Shown piece by piece: positions 10,999 to 21,510 of a stretch of DNA of 64,000 bases. The notes under the pieces were generated by a model that saw only the letters and a program-made list of their open reading frames with translations, was not told the origin of the DNA and did not search any database. Source of the stretch: Immersiella caudata (Eukaryota > Ascomycota > Sordariomycetes > Sordariales > Lasiosphaeriaceae); contig JAULSU010000005.1 of assembly GCA_030512335.1 (NCBI GenBank), positions 4,173,501-4,237,500 of the forward strand. The letters are read 5' to 3'. The first letter of the stretch is position 1; the number at the start of each line of letters is the position of its first letter. The position numbers and the translations under genes are program-made.

Positions 10999-12422
10999 CT
11001 AATCACTGCGAATCATGGCCTTCAAAACTGCACCAAGCTTGACCCTCTCATTTTCCCTTCGACTCTCCCTCTTGACCTGCCTCTGAGACCGATGTGAAGC
11101 CCTCGACAACCGACTGAGCATCGAAAATGGCGTCCTCGTCCTCAGCGAATCTGCATTCACGCCTCCGGCAGGATCCAGCTTCCCATATGTCGTGTCCACG
11201 TCTCTCAGGCAGTCCTCCGCAAACTTCCGCCTGTCGTCTTCGCTGAGTGATCTGGTGGCGGCAACAAGCCGCTCGTCACTGACGACAGCAGTGAGGTTCA
11301 TCCTGAGAAGTTCAAGAGCATCGCGCAGCGCAGGAGACTCGCGACCCGGCTCGCACATGTGGTTGAGCTGCTCCACGATGCGGAAGCGGATGAATGCTGA
11401 CACCAATTCCGGTTGTTCACTCCCCATGTCGACGTCGGACGTCACTCGCCAGGCATGCCAGAACATGCATGACAGATACAGCATGGTGAGCAGCCCGAAC
11501 GCGACGTCGTTGGTGACAAGGAGGGACATGCGCGTGTGGTCTGGGCTGTAAGCTTTGGCAGCAGTGCCAAGCTCCACGGTCGAGCGCAAGAAGAGCATCA
11601 GAGTGGCAAGCGAGAGTACGATGCGGTCCTGTGAGCCAGCAGTTAGAAACGCTGATATCGATGGCAAGTGCCTGAGAGAGGACGGCTTACCCCAACAAGT
11701 CTCGCATTATTCCACAGCATCTTGATCAAGACGCCAGAACTCGCAGCGACAGTCATCAACCCAAACACAAAGAAAAAGACACACATGGCGATCTCACACT
11801 GTGTCCTCTTGGTGGCTACATCTGCAATGGCATTCAGACTGGCAAACCGCATCCAGACGATAGCCAGAGAGAACTTGAGCACCCAGGAGTAGAGACCCAT
11901 CAAGCCCGTGAAGAAAAGCAACATCTTTGATGCAAACCACCACTTGCCCTGTTGATTCTTGGGGAATCGGGGCTCGAGATCTTTCCAGACGACGGTAAAC
12001 GTGCCCATGATCAGGATCAAGGATGATGCGATTTTGAGAATCTCGAAGAAGGGGAGGACGAGAATGTATCCGAACTCGACGGGTCGGAGGTCGTGGTGGA
12101 TCCATCGGTCGATGACGCAGAAGAAGTACCAACTGGACAGGAAGAGTTAGCTATTACCCTTCCCTGCTTGAGTGACGGTAGGGAATGGAGACAGCGAGAC
12201 TCACGATGCAAGCAGCCCCGTCCCGACAGCAATAGCTTTGAATTCATCCCACGTTGGTCGCTTGCGGTCGAACACGCCTGGTGTCCGCAGCAAGGTGTGG
12301 AATGCGAACCAAAATGCAATTGACGCGCAGAACCAAATGACAGTGAACACCGGGCCGACGAGACCGCCGTATGACGGCAGCGCTTGCGCCGGGAGGTCCC
12401 AAAGAGATGTTGCTTGAGCCAT
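10999..12422 (-). CDS. Seven-transmembrane integral membrane protein, function unknown
   Basis: Three exons on the minus strand: 12422-12205, 12132-11691 and 11628-10999. The introns are 12133-12204 (GTGAGT) and 11629-11690 (GTAAGC), and all phases are consistent. The product is 429 aa. Hydrophobic segments can be read in VGPVFTVIWFCASIAFWFAF, WYFFCVI, FGYILVLPFFEILKIASSLI, MLLFFTGLMGLYSWVLKFSL, CVFFFVFGLMTVAASSGVLI, IVLSLATLMLFLRS and GLLTMLYLSCMFWHAW. A cytosolic C-terminal tail of about 140 aa is rich in Arg and Ser and ends RENERVKLGAVLKAMIRSD. The layout fits fungal seven-TM proteins with an extended tail, but no receptor or transporter signature is recognised. Confidence 0.8.
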
Positions 12423-13081
12423 TCTTGCTTTATTCGCGGGCCGCCGAAAAGCGGCTTCGAAGCTTGGGCGAGGGCATGCAAAAAGGAGCGGCCGAACAGT
12501 AGTCGTCTGATGAGAGGAAATCGTTCCTTGAGAAAGATGGATGCCAGGCCGGGCCGTCAAGCAAACCAGGCAGTTTCGTGGGCGCTCACACAGCTCTCCG
12601 GGTTTGCAGCTTCTGGCCCTCAGCTGCCGGACGTTGCGATTTACATTTTGGCGTTTGGCTAGGCGTTTTTCTGGATACCCCGCAGAGTACTTGAAGGTAC
12701 AAATGCATTCCTGTTCGCCAAGTTCGACCTATCGAAACGACCAAGCGCGAAGTGCAGCGAAGGCGTCTGCATCCCGGTGCCTGCCTTGCTATTCCCGGCG
12801 ACGCGGTCAGTCCTGGACGTTGGCTGTTGGTTCGCTGAGATCCGATGGCTCTTCCGGCTGCGGTTCTCCGCGTTGCTCTGGGGTCTCGTTCGTGGGCTCT
12901 CGGCCAAATTTCTCCGTCTCACCAGGCTCTCGTGGTCAAATGACAAGCTGCATGCTGCGCTTTCCGAGAAAAGGGGCAGGTGGGGCATGCAAGTCCTTGG
13001 GTTTGGAACAGCGAGCTCAGGAACTTTCACAGCCTTGTCCCCCTTGGCAGACACCCCGAGCACTTGGATACAAACACGCCC
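12423..13081. other. Intergenic region
   Basis: 5' flank of the seven-TM gene and 3' flank of the coiled-coil gene. No supported gene. Confidence 0.55.
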
Positions 13082-15652
13082 TCAACTCCGAGAGAGATAG
13101 CTCCCAACCACAACAACATGTCCGGAAGACGTGTCTTCGTGCCCGTCGCCCACTCTACGCAGGCAAGGCTGCAGCATGATGTCCACTGTAGCAGCGCCGT
13201 CAGTTTCCCTCCCTTCAGCGCCCTCTCGCTGAAACCTGCCCCGCAATCTCCTCGCGTCTGCACCGTGTGCACAACCCTCGACCAACACATGCGCCCTTTG
13301 TGAGCCTGCCATAAGCGCCAACTTTCCTGCAAGATTGGTGAGAGATAGAATCTCGTACTCAGGGATTTCGTTTCCCATCTTGTCCATCAACATCGTGCTG
13401 GAGTACTCTGCAGAGCCTAAAGACAAGATGCAAAGAGTCTCGCGAATCTCATCAGCCACCGCCGAGACGCACCGCTTGAAGATCAGGGCTTCGAGATGCT
13501 GATGAGCACGTGCAGTTTCGGTCTCAGCTGCCATGGTCCGATGTCGAATTGTCTTGAAGTTCCAGGCGCGCGAATGGTTTGCTTCCGAGTTTGTGGGAAG
13601 AGCGACTGAATGGTCTGCGGAGGCGGTTAGGGTTGTGCACCGACTCAGACAACGGGAAAACTCCTTACCTTGTGGATCAGCATCCCCGATGAAACGACGA
13701 TAATCCCACATCAGCATCTCGTGTCCTGTCTTGTCGTGAGAGAACACTCCGAAGCCCAGTGGCAAAGAGAAGAAACCCTTCAAGAGAATAGTCCAGCAGA
13801 TATGACGAACGAACTTGGGCCAGTTCCTAGTCGAGGGTTGTCGAGCCCAGTAGCCGCTTGGGTCAATGTTCTCCGGCACCACAAGCCCGTCTCTTCTTCC
13901 CACTCGGTTGCAAAGGTTGACCAACGCTGACGAAACACTCCCCATGGCTTCTTTGAACTCCGGATCTGTAATCGCAACATAGTCGTTTGTGCTGAACGTG
14001 GCCATGCGGTTCCGGAGTCGACTACTTTGCGCCCTCTCGTCATCCAACTTCTGTTGCCACTCCATTGTGCACTTGTTGACCTCGTCGTGCCGCTTCTGAA
14101 TCTCATCCTCTACCTCGGCAAGTCGACGAATTTCGGAGAGCCGCAGTTTCTCCTCGAAGTGTTGGACCGCGGTGTGGTGGGCGTTGATCAGGTCGTCCAT
14201 CTGCTTCTTAAAATTCAACCTCTCGGTCCTGAGCGCCTCTTTCTCTCTTTCCAATTCCTTTCTGTGCTTTTCCCTGTCGTCTGCGTTCTCTCTCTGAAGC
14301 GTGGTGGTTCTGTTATCGAGTGCCTGCTGCATCTCCGCTGCGGTCACTTCCAGGTTGGCTTTCTCCACTTTCAGGTCGGCATTTTCATTCTCCAGACGAG
14401 TGCTGTACTGCTCAAGGTTTCTCCACCTGGGCTGTACTTCCTTCATGAGCATGTCGTAGACTTGAGCGAGCTCAGGATAAAGAAAACCGCCTTGAGTCCC
14501 GGGGCCCTGTCTTTGATCGGTACCGACTGCCTTTCGTTGTTGGGAGAATCCTCGGTCCTCCGTTGTTTCCGTGTTTCCATGTCGTTGTGGTTCATTGGCA
14601 GCGTGCAATGTACCCCTGTCATACTGGCCGACTGGCTGAGAAGGGACTCCCATTGGGGTTGCTTCGTGTCCATATGGGCCATGTGGACGAGAGCCCCCGT
14701 GCATGGGACTGTAATCATAGTTATGTTGTGGTGGCGCTCTGGCTTCACGGGTCTCACCGCGAGACCATGACCCTTGCCCGTTGGGTTGGGGGGCAGTTGG
14801 CGGGTTTGGTGGCTGTCCGTGGGGCGGTGGGCGGTAAGAGGTAATATCTGCGCCTCCAGCAGCTACCTGACGCTGGGTTCCATTTTCCGGCTGGTGCAAC
14901 CTCGCATCGGCTGGCCTCCCAGACGAGTGAGAACTTGATGGTCCTTGATGAGTCCATTGCGCCTGCGAGGCGGCGGGCTCTTGTCTCAGAGGGCGATTGA
15001 CGGCGCGTGCGTTTTCCGGTAGTTCAGCGGGCGGGTTTGGCGGATATGTGTCTCGTCGCGGTAGCTCGGGGCCACTCTGTGGGTGTGACCCGGCGGACAG
15101 GTGACTCCCACCATCAACCTCAGAGTATGCCATGGCCTGCACCCGACTTCCGTATTGAAGTTGGTCCCTGCCGCCAGCATGCAATTTGGGCTGATCGTGC
15201 CCGTTTTGGGGCGTGGGGAAGGACCCGTTATTGCTCCAGTGCTCCCGCTGATTCTGGGGATGCGTTGGCATCACCGAGCGCCCGCCGTGTGATTCCGTTG
15301 GCGAGAAGCCGGCTGTTAAATTGACATCGTCGAAGCTGGAGGCAAAGTTTCCAAACGGGGCCTTGAAAGACGGGGAACTCAGACGAGAAGGGTCTGACGG
15401 AACTGATCCCCGTGATTCGGCAAGTGGTCTGCTGGTGGAAGGAACCGTCGGCGTTTGCCCAACTGGTCTAGCATTGACGAATTCCTTGATGTGGTGTTCC
15501 TGGTTTTCGTCGCTGTCTTTACTCCCAGCACCGAATACCTTCTTCGCCCAGCGACTCACTTTGCTCTTTTCCTGGGCGGGAGTTGGGTCGACGTTGGGCT
15601 TCGCAGGCATGCTGAGCCTCCCAGGTGTTGCCTTCCTCTCCTTGGTGATCAT
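13082..15652 (-). CDS. Coiled-coil protein with disordered N-terminus, hypothetical
   Basis: The frame is open from an ATG at 15652 (preceded by GTG) to 13082. A perfect in-frame 54-nt intron is likely at 13615-13668 (GTAAGG...CTAAC...CAG), leaving about 838 aa. Residues 1-380 are low-complexity, rich in Gln, Pro, Gly and Ser. Residues about 400-560 form a long charged coiled coil (for example LERENADLKVEKANLEV). A C-terminal globular part of about 230 aa follows, containing WARQPSTRNWPKFVRHICW. There is no enzymatic motif. The gene is divergent from the Hsp70-like gene at 15995, sharing a 342-bp intergenic region, so the two may be co-expressed. Scaffold-like role inferred from architecture only. 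Confidence 0.75.
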   Translation of the reverse strand: MITKERKATPGRLSMPAKPNVDPTPAQEKSKVSRWAKKVFGAGSKDSDENQEHHIKEFVNARPVGQTPTVPSTSRPLAESRGSVPSDPSRLSSPSFKAPFGNFASSFDDVNLTAGFSPTESHGGRSVMPTHPQNQREHWSNNGSFPTPQNGHDQPKLHAGGRDQLQYGSRVQAMAYSEVDGGSHLSAGSHPQSGPELPRRDTYPPNPPAELPENARAVNRPLRQEPAASQAQWTHQGPSSSHSSGRPADARLHQPENGTQRQVAAGGADITSYRPPPHGQPPNPPTAPQPNGQGSWSRGETREARAPPQHNYDYSPMHGGSRPHGPYGHEATPMGVPSQPVGQYDRGTLHAANEPQRHGNTETTEDRGFSQQRKAVGTDQRQGPGTQGGFLYPELAQVYDMLMKEVQPRWRNLEQYSTRLENENADLKVEKANLEVTAAEMQQALDNRTTTLQRENADDREKHRKELEREKEALRTERLNFKKQMDDLINAHHTAVQHFEEKLRLSEIRRLAEVEDEIQKRHDEVNKCTMEWQQKLDDERAQSSRLRNRMATFSTNDYVAITDPEFKEAMGSVSSALVNLCNRVGRRDGLVVPENIDPSGYWARQPSTRNWPKFVRHICWTILLKGFFSLPLGFGVFSHDKTGHEMLMWDYRRFIGDADPQGKEFSRCLSRCTTLTASADHSVALPTNSEANHSRAWNFKTIRHRTMAAETETARAHQHLEALIFKRCVSAVADEIRETLCILSLGSAEYSSTMLMDKMGNEIPEYEILSLTNLAGKLALMAGSQRAHVLVEGCAHGADARRLRGRFQREGAEGRETDGAATVDIMLQPCLRRVGDGHEDTSSGHVVVVGSYLSRS

Positions 15653-15994
15653 CGACACGATCGTGAAGAAATGTTGATAGAGTCAAGAATCGATCTGTAA
15701 ATCTCGGCTGCCAGCAGTTTGGGATTTCCGAACTGGATTTTGGGAAAGAGTGATGCTGGTGCGGGATGCCCTTGGCGGGAGAGGAGGGTCTCAAGTCGCT
15801 CTCAGCGTCAGCCCCAGTCCACCCCAGGGGTCGTTTGTGCACTTCGATAAGCCCACACCCCAACCGAGAACATGGCTGTCCACCCCGCCACACTCGACAC
15901 CCACCCTGTCCATAAAGTCCTTCGCCGATTTTTGTTATCATCTCAATTCTCTCAAGCTGGGACTGCCTAACACCATCGTACTGCGGCTGCAACC
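15653..15994. promoter_or_regulatory. Shared divergent promoter region (coiled-coil protein / Hsp70-like)
   Basis: 342 bp separate the two start codons of divergently oriented genes, so the promoters of both must lie here or overlap neighbouring exons. No specific factor site is claimed. Confidence 0.5.
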
Positions 15995-18269
15995 ATGAAT
16001 CCAAACGGCAGTCGTCCCAGCGGCGAGAGGCTCGTCGTTTGCATCGATTATGGCACAACGTACTCGGGTATGCTCTCCTTGCAGCAGTTTTACCCAACAA
16101 TCTCTCTAACACTCGAGAAGGCGCCGCGTGGGCCATGGTTACCGATGAGACGCCTCCCAGCAGCGACCAGGGCTATGTGGTAGACAGATGGGAGGGCACG
16201 ACCGACAAAAAGGTCCCATCAGAGATCACATACGATGAGAGGGCGACCAAGAAATGGGGTGCCGAGCTCTCTGACCAACCCGGGGTAATTCGCGAGACCA
16301 AACTGACGCTGCCAAAACCAAGCCTGACCGATGCCTTGGATCACCTGGCCTTTATGCTGTCTTCGGCGTCCAAGCTGAATCGTGCGGAGCCAGTGCCGCT
16401 TCATTTGTTGAAATCTTCGGAGGCCATTATCACCGACTATCTCGGCGAATTGGCAGCTGTTGTCCGCACCGACGTAAGGCACCGCCGTGGGCTTGTCGAG
16501 ATCGAGACGGTTCCGATCGAGCTGATCATCACTCACCCCGGAGTGAGTTTTCTCCGCTTCAAAACACACCAACTCCCAGTTTGAACTGACACAGCTGGTA
16601 GCAATGGGACGACAGGGCGAGAAATATCACCTTCCGCGCCGCAGTTGAAGGATTCCGTCGAGCCTTTTCAGAACACTCACCTGAACAGTGGACGTATCGT
16701 CTTGTTACTGAGCCAGAAGCCTGTGCCAGGTACACCATTGTCCATGCTCCAGATGCTATTCGGGCGCTCAGAAGAGCATGTCAGCCACGCTAACACTTGG
16801 AGCGTTTTGCTGACTTGTCTCCAGAAAGAGTGCTTCATCGTTGTTGATGGTGGAGGCGGTACTGTCGTGAGTAGTCTTTCTCAACACCTGTCGAGTACGT
16901 CACTGACCCTTTGGAACAGGACGTTGTCTCATACCAGGTCACCGGGCTATCTCCAAACATCACGATGAGAAAGGTTTCAGAAGAAGCAAGTGATCCATGT
17001 GGATCGACGTTCATCGACAAGCAATTCATGGAAGTTGTGCTGCCAGAAAGACTTGGGCCGGAGGAGTTCCGCAAGCTCAGTGGCGACGCCTATGTCGCCG
17101 GCCACCACACCGTCTTGACTCCCGGGCTTCAGGACGTGCGTGCCAAATTCCTCAACGTCAAACACCGATTCAGGGGTAGCTCCAACCCCGACGAGCCACC
17201 TCCAACCGCCTTTATTGAGCTTCCCGAGGGTGTTTGTGATGAGGACATTCCTGATCGCAACATCAAGGACGGATCTCTGATTCTCACTTGGTAAGAGACG
17301 CATCCTGGCTCGTTATGTTTGCCGCTCTAACATTCAAGTGCAGCCGTGACATGGAGGAAATCTTTGACAAGTCCATGTCTGGTACCCTCAATCTCATCCG
17401 GAGACAAATCGGACAGATCAGAGACGGAGGGTTCCAACCAAGGACCATCTTCCTCTCTGGCGGTCTCTCGCGGAGTGACTACTTCTATGAGCGTATCAAG
17501 GCATTTGCTCGAAACTTCCAGCCGCGTATCAATGTCCTGCGCGGACCAACCGGCCTAGAGCAAAGCAGCACGGCAGATGTATTCTCCAGCTGGATGGCCG
17601 TTGCTCGAGGCGGGCTTCTGATCGGTCTCGGTGTTGACTGTGTGACACCAGCTCCGAGTCTCCCTTGTCCGTTTCACTTGGGCTTTGTTCTTTCTGAGCG
17701 TTTTGCCCTGCACAAACATCCCGAGAGCTTACGCTATACCGACTCCTTTGACAAAGTTGAGCGAGCGAAAAACCACATCAAGTGGGTGATTTCAAAGGGT
17801 GATCTTGTCCCCCCTGACAAGACGATTGAGCAGGAGCTCAAGCTCGTGCACAAGATGAGCATGCCGGCGCATAAACCGGGATCTATCACGGCTGTATTGT
17901 CCTGGGAGGACAGTTTCAGCGGGCTACCGGGGCAGTTGGATAAACTCAGTAAGGCACACTGCTCCAACTCCAAATGACAACGGCTAGCTGACAACTCCAA
18001 CAGCGGCTCCGCAAATTGTGAAGCTCGAGTACTCTTTCGAAACGATCCCCAAGGATATGCATCACCGGCTGTGGCGTAGAGTCCCCAAAATGGAGGAAAG
18101 ACCAGAGCACTGCGTCCTCACGATGCAGCTAGACGTCTCCCTCAGCCACAGGGGGGTGGATCTAACGCTGCTGTGCGGAAAGGAGAAAGACTTGTTGGGA
18201 AACACTGCCACGCCAGGCTACGCGCTAGCGCGGCAGTTCATTCCTTTTGGGCAAGGCTTTGCGCGCTGA
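15995..18269 (+). CDS. Hsp70-like (HSPA12-type) actin-fold ATPase
   Basis: Seven exons: 15995-16067, 16121-16542, 16602-16775, 16825-16866, 16920-17290, 17344-17948 and 18004-18269. Phases are consistent and give 650 aa. The Hsp70/actin ATP-binding motifs are present: phosphate-1 VCIDYGTTYSG at the N-terminus, phosphate-2 FIVVDGGGGTV and the adenosine motif IFLSGGLSRSDY. There is no canonical DnaK substrate-binding domain; the C-terminus is a short beta-rich segment. This is the divergent Hsp70-like family, related to HSPA12, that is greatly expanded in filamentous fungi and has no defined client. The third intron (16776-16824) only keeps frame if it starts with GC (AGA|GCATGT...CAG). The product is probably cytosolic. 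Confidence 0.85.
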
Positions 18270-18629
18270 AGTCGACAGACCAGGCCCGATTATTGGGCCG
18301 ATTAATGAATGTATCTTTTTGTCCCTGTTTGCCTGTTCAAGTCCCCGCTTCACACAAAGCTCCGGGAGCGGCGCTCTTGGCTCTGCCGGTCTCAGGTGAG
18401 CGACATCGGCATTCAGCCCTAGCTTGACGCCCAGACTGCGCCAGACTGCTGGGCGCACTCCCGAAATGCCGCCAGCCTTGCCGGGTCAAGAAATCCAACG
18501 GACATGCCGGCACCCTGGCTCTCCTCGACTCAACTTGACCCTTGTCCCTGTCCCTCTCTTACGAACCTCGACCCCGTGTCCTTCTGACCACCGCCCTCCT
18601 CACGACCCATCCTCATCACTTACATCGCA
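18270..18629. other. Intergenic region
   Basis: 3' flank of the Hsp70-like gene and 5' flank of the single-TM protein gene. No other feature seen. Confidence 0.5.
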
Positions 18630-19490
18630 ATGGAATCCTGGGAAGGACAAGACTACTACACAACCGACCCAGCAAAATGGATCCACCTCATGAACCTGTC
18701 CACCCAAGAATGGGGAATCGGCCCCCTCCCCTTCCCCATCATCGCCATCAACGGTTCCCTCGCCAACGAGCCCAACGCGACCTCAAAATACAACTCCAGC
18801 ACCTACATCATTGTATACGCCGGACAAGCACTCACCGATGGATACCCCACCGAGAAATTAGTCTTCATTGTCACCACCGTCATCGCCGTCGTGGTGCTGG
18901 GCATCTGGCTATGGGTGAATTGGAAGTCACTCTTCAAACCCCTCGGTCGAAGTCACTCAGAGAGGGCAACAGCAACTAATGGCACCGTTGAGATGCTCCC
19001 GCGCCAAGGCGGCGGTGGCGGTGACCAAGAAAGCACCCTAGGAAGCAGCACATTCATCGACCTCGGAGATCTTCGCTCTGCAAATAACGTCAGCCGCTGG
19101 GCGGATATGAAACCCCCCGGCGCAGGCATGTCAGCAGGGCGGTTTGACTACCTCATGAGACATTACTTTTACCCGCCGTTTGTAACAGAAGTGGAGATCT
19201 ATGAGAAGGGATCGGGGGATGCGGTTGAGGTGGAGGATGTTGAGCGGATGACGGAGCTGGTGAGAAAGATGTTGGCGGCGGATAATAGCTTGTGGAATAA
19301 TGCGGCGAATGTGAGGTTTACGAATGAGGTGAGGAGAGGGTTTATGCATAGGGGAGATGATGCACTGATGGAGGTGGCGATGGGGGTTAGGGGTTGGGGG
19401 GAGACGGGGTGGCCGAGGGAGGAGAGGGGGAAGGTGGCTGAGATTGAGAGGTTGGTGGAGGAGACGAGGTGGAAGAGACAGCAGGGGTGA
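18630..19490 (+). CDS. Single-pass membrane protein, hypothetical (286 aa)
   Basis: A continuous ORF of 286 aa. Residues 1-74 carry several N-glycosylation sequons (NLS, NGS, NAT, NSS, NTS-like) and probably face the lumen or exterior. A strong transmembrane segment follows (LVFIVTTVIAVVVLGIWLWV, residues about 75-95), then a cytosolic part of about 190 aa with a Gly-rich linker and a charged helical region (VEVEDVERMTELVRKMLAAD). No signal peptide is evident, so a type I or III topology without cleavage is inferred. Family not recognised. Coding strand is C-rich in the 5' half and G-rich in the 3' half. Confidence 0.72.
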   Translation: MESWEGQDYYTTDPAKWIHLMNLSTQEWGIGPLPFPIIAINGSLANEPNATSKYNSSTYIIVYAGQALTDGYPTEKLVFIVTTVIAVVVLGIWLWVNWKSLFKPLGRSHSERATATNGTVEMLPRQGGGGGDQESTLGSSTFIDLGDLRSANNVSRWADMKPPGAGMSAGRFDYLMRHYFYPPFVTEVEIYEKGSGDAVEVEDVERMTELVRKMLAADNSLWNNAANVRFTNEVRRGFMHRGDDALMEVAMGVRGWGETGWPREERGKVAEIERLVEETRWKRQQG

Positions 19491-20151
19491 GAGATGAAGG
19501 TCGTGGCATGTTCGGTATCCGAGGTCAGAGATCCTGTTGACGATGGTCTACTGCCGAAGTGAGCTGTTGACACTGATCATGGCCAACTGCGCTGTGTATT
19601 GCATCGACGCGGCGGCGGCAATATATTCCTCTAAGCCGTCACCGGCACGATGCTTGGCTACACCGGGAAATGCTTGCACGGCGCTCTACCGTGATATATG
19701 CAAAGGATGATAGGGAGTCAGCTGGTTTCCAGAAGCCATGACCTACTTTGGTGTTTGCTACGTTCTGTCACTTCCTCTCACCCTCGGGCCCAAGACGTCT
19801 AGACTCCCCCGTGGCCTTGAGATGCCTCAACCATAGAGCAGAGTCGGCGTTTTGGAGCCCTCGGGGGAGGGGGGTTGTGCCGCCCAGAACAGCTAGCTTG
19901 GATGTTTGGCGTTTTTCAACACTCTGCGTTGGTTCTCGGCATCGCGTAGTGCGTGCATTAGGGCTGAAAAGGGCTGAACCAGAATGGTTCAAGCTCGATG
20001 TTGTGGTGGCTGTGACTCCTGAACAGAGAATGGTATCATCTGTTCGCCCAGATAAAACCAGATGGCCAGCACCTGATCACTGTCTTCAAGACACCTGAAC
20101 CCTCACCAATGTTTCATCTCCCGATGCCACCATCAAGGCACCACCATCAAG
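19491..20151. other. Intergenic region
   Basis: No supported gene. The short ORFs (for example 19748-20098 plus) have no recognisable features. Confidence 0.5.
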
Positions 20152-21105
20152 ATGGGCTTGCAAGACACACTCCACTTCGACCGCGAAGCATACCAGCGCA
20201 AGCTCACCGCGCGGTCTACAGCCGACCTCCGAAAGCACGAAGTCATCAAAACCAGACAACAAGTTTCCGCCGGCACCGCCATGGCGTCTGGAATCGGCCT
20301 CGCCATTTTCACCCTGGGAAAGAGCCTAACAGTCACGGCATACGGCGCCAGACGAATGTACGTCGCCGACGGCAAGCTCGAACTGATCAAGGCCGAGCTC
20401 CGCAGGCGCGGCGAAGAACTGCACACGATCAGGGCCAGCGACGTCTTCGTACCAGTGGGCATCAGTGTCGCGACCCTTGGCGTTAGCGCCGGGTTAGATG
20501 GCTTTCTCGACGGGGCGACGGCGCATCTGCATCACGCTATCGACTCGGCGGCGGCGGGGCATTCCACTCAGGCAGTCGCCGAAGCGGTGCTTGGCGACCC
20601 CGGGCAGTTTTTGCACGGTGCTGTGGACGGAATCGGGAAGCAGGCCCACGAAGTTGCATCCTTTCTCCATGCCGCGGGCGCGGGCGGATCAACAGACACT
20701 GTCGCGACGTCTGCCATCGATGCGTCGATTGCTCATGCTGGCCCTGGCGTGCTCAAGGGAATTGAGGTGGGGGTGAACTATGCGCATTCGGCTGAGATTA
20801 AAGCTGCGAGTTGGATTACTGGTAAGGTGACAGAATTGTTGATCAACCGGGACCGGGGCCGGGACCAAGGGGTTCCAGCGCCCCGGGACCCATGCGCGAC
20901 TGGGTCCGGAATGCGTGCACCTTCCTCGACGGGATCGGGAACGGCTCAGCAAATCATGGTGTCATCTCGGCCATCACCCCGACAATTGAGCCCTGCGGAT
21001 GGTGTGTTACCAGCGATCCTGGTGGTACTGATTGCGATACTGTGGTGGTTGCTAGGAGGCTTGGTGTTGGGTGTGTTTGGGATTGCTGGTCAACCGTCAA
21101 TCTAA
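20152..21105 (+). CDS. Hypothetical membrane-associated protein (317 aa)
   Basis: A continuous ORF of 317 aa. An N-terminal basic helix is followed by a weakly hydrophobic segment (MASGIGLAIFTLGKSLTVTAYGARRMYVADGKLELI). Next are Ala/Gly/His-rich amphipathic stretches (HLHHAIDSAAAGHSTQAVAEAV) and a Pro/Ser-rich linker. The C-terminus is a strong transmembrane tail (LPAILVVLIAILWWLLGGLVLG, residues about 285-308). A tail-anchored topology is plausible. No domain is recognised. A GGTAAG at about 20820 could be a donor that would change the C-terminus, so the 3' end is less certain than the body. Confidence 0.62.
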   Translation: MGLQDTLHFDREAYQRKLTARSTADLRKHEVIKTRQQVSAGTAMASGIGLAIFTLGKSLTVTAYGARRMYVADGKLELIKAELRRRGEELHTIRASDVFVPVGISVATLGVSAGLDGFLDGATAHLHHAIDSAAAGHSTQAVAEAVLGDPGQFLHGAVDGIGKQAHEVASFLHAAGAGGSTDTVATSAIDASIAHAGPGVLKGIEVGVNYAHSAEIKAASWITGKVTELLINRDRGRDQGVPAPRDPCATGSGMRAPSSTGSGTAQQIMVSSRPSPRQLSPADGVLPAILVVLIAILWWLLGGLVLGVFGIAGQPSI

Positions 21106-21510
21106 ATCGGCGATATTTCTTCCGGGTCGGGGTTTGGACGGCTGGACAGGAATCAACCACTCAAATCGGTTTAGCGCCTGGACGCGGCCCGAGTGACTTC
21201 AGCACCAGTGACAGCGCTGACGGCGGCTCAAGCGCGGGGCGTTTCACACCGGGACGACAGAGCCGCAGGGGCTCATCTCATAAAACCCGGCGCCGCTTCA
21301 CCACGGCCCAGCGGTTGCCTCCCCTGCTGCCTGTTCGGCTAACACACCTTACCAGGCGTCTCACCCGATCGCGCGACGCAAACAGTCATCAATCACGATG
21401 GCGAATCTACGCCGTCTTTATGTAGCTGTCAACTTTTCCGATTCCACTTCTCCCACCTTTTTTTCCTCTTTTCGATAAGATATCGCCCAGAAACACATCC
21501 GAACGCGAAG
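21106..21510. other. Intergenic region
   Basis: Promoter side of the amidase gene, with pyrimidine-rich tracts just upstream of the ATG. No other feature. Confidence 0.5.

Noticed and set aside
12541..13179. 212-codon plus-strand ORF
   Set aside because: Arg/Ser/Cys-rich shadow that overlaps the 3' end of the coiled-coil gene; no recognisable protein features.
14027..14770. 247-codon plus-strand ORF inside the coiled-coil gene
   Set aside because: Antisense shadow of a strongly biased coiled-coil coding sequence.
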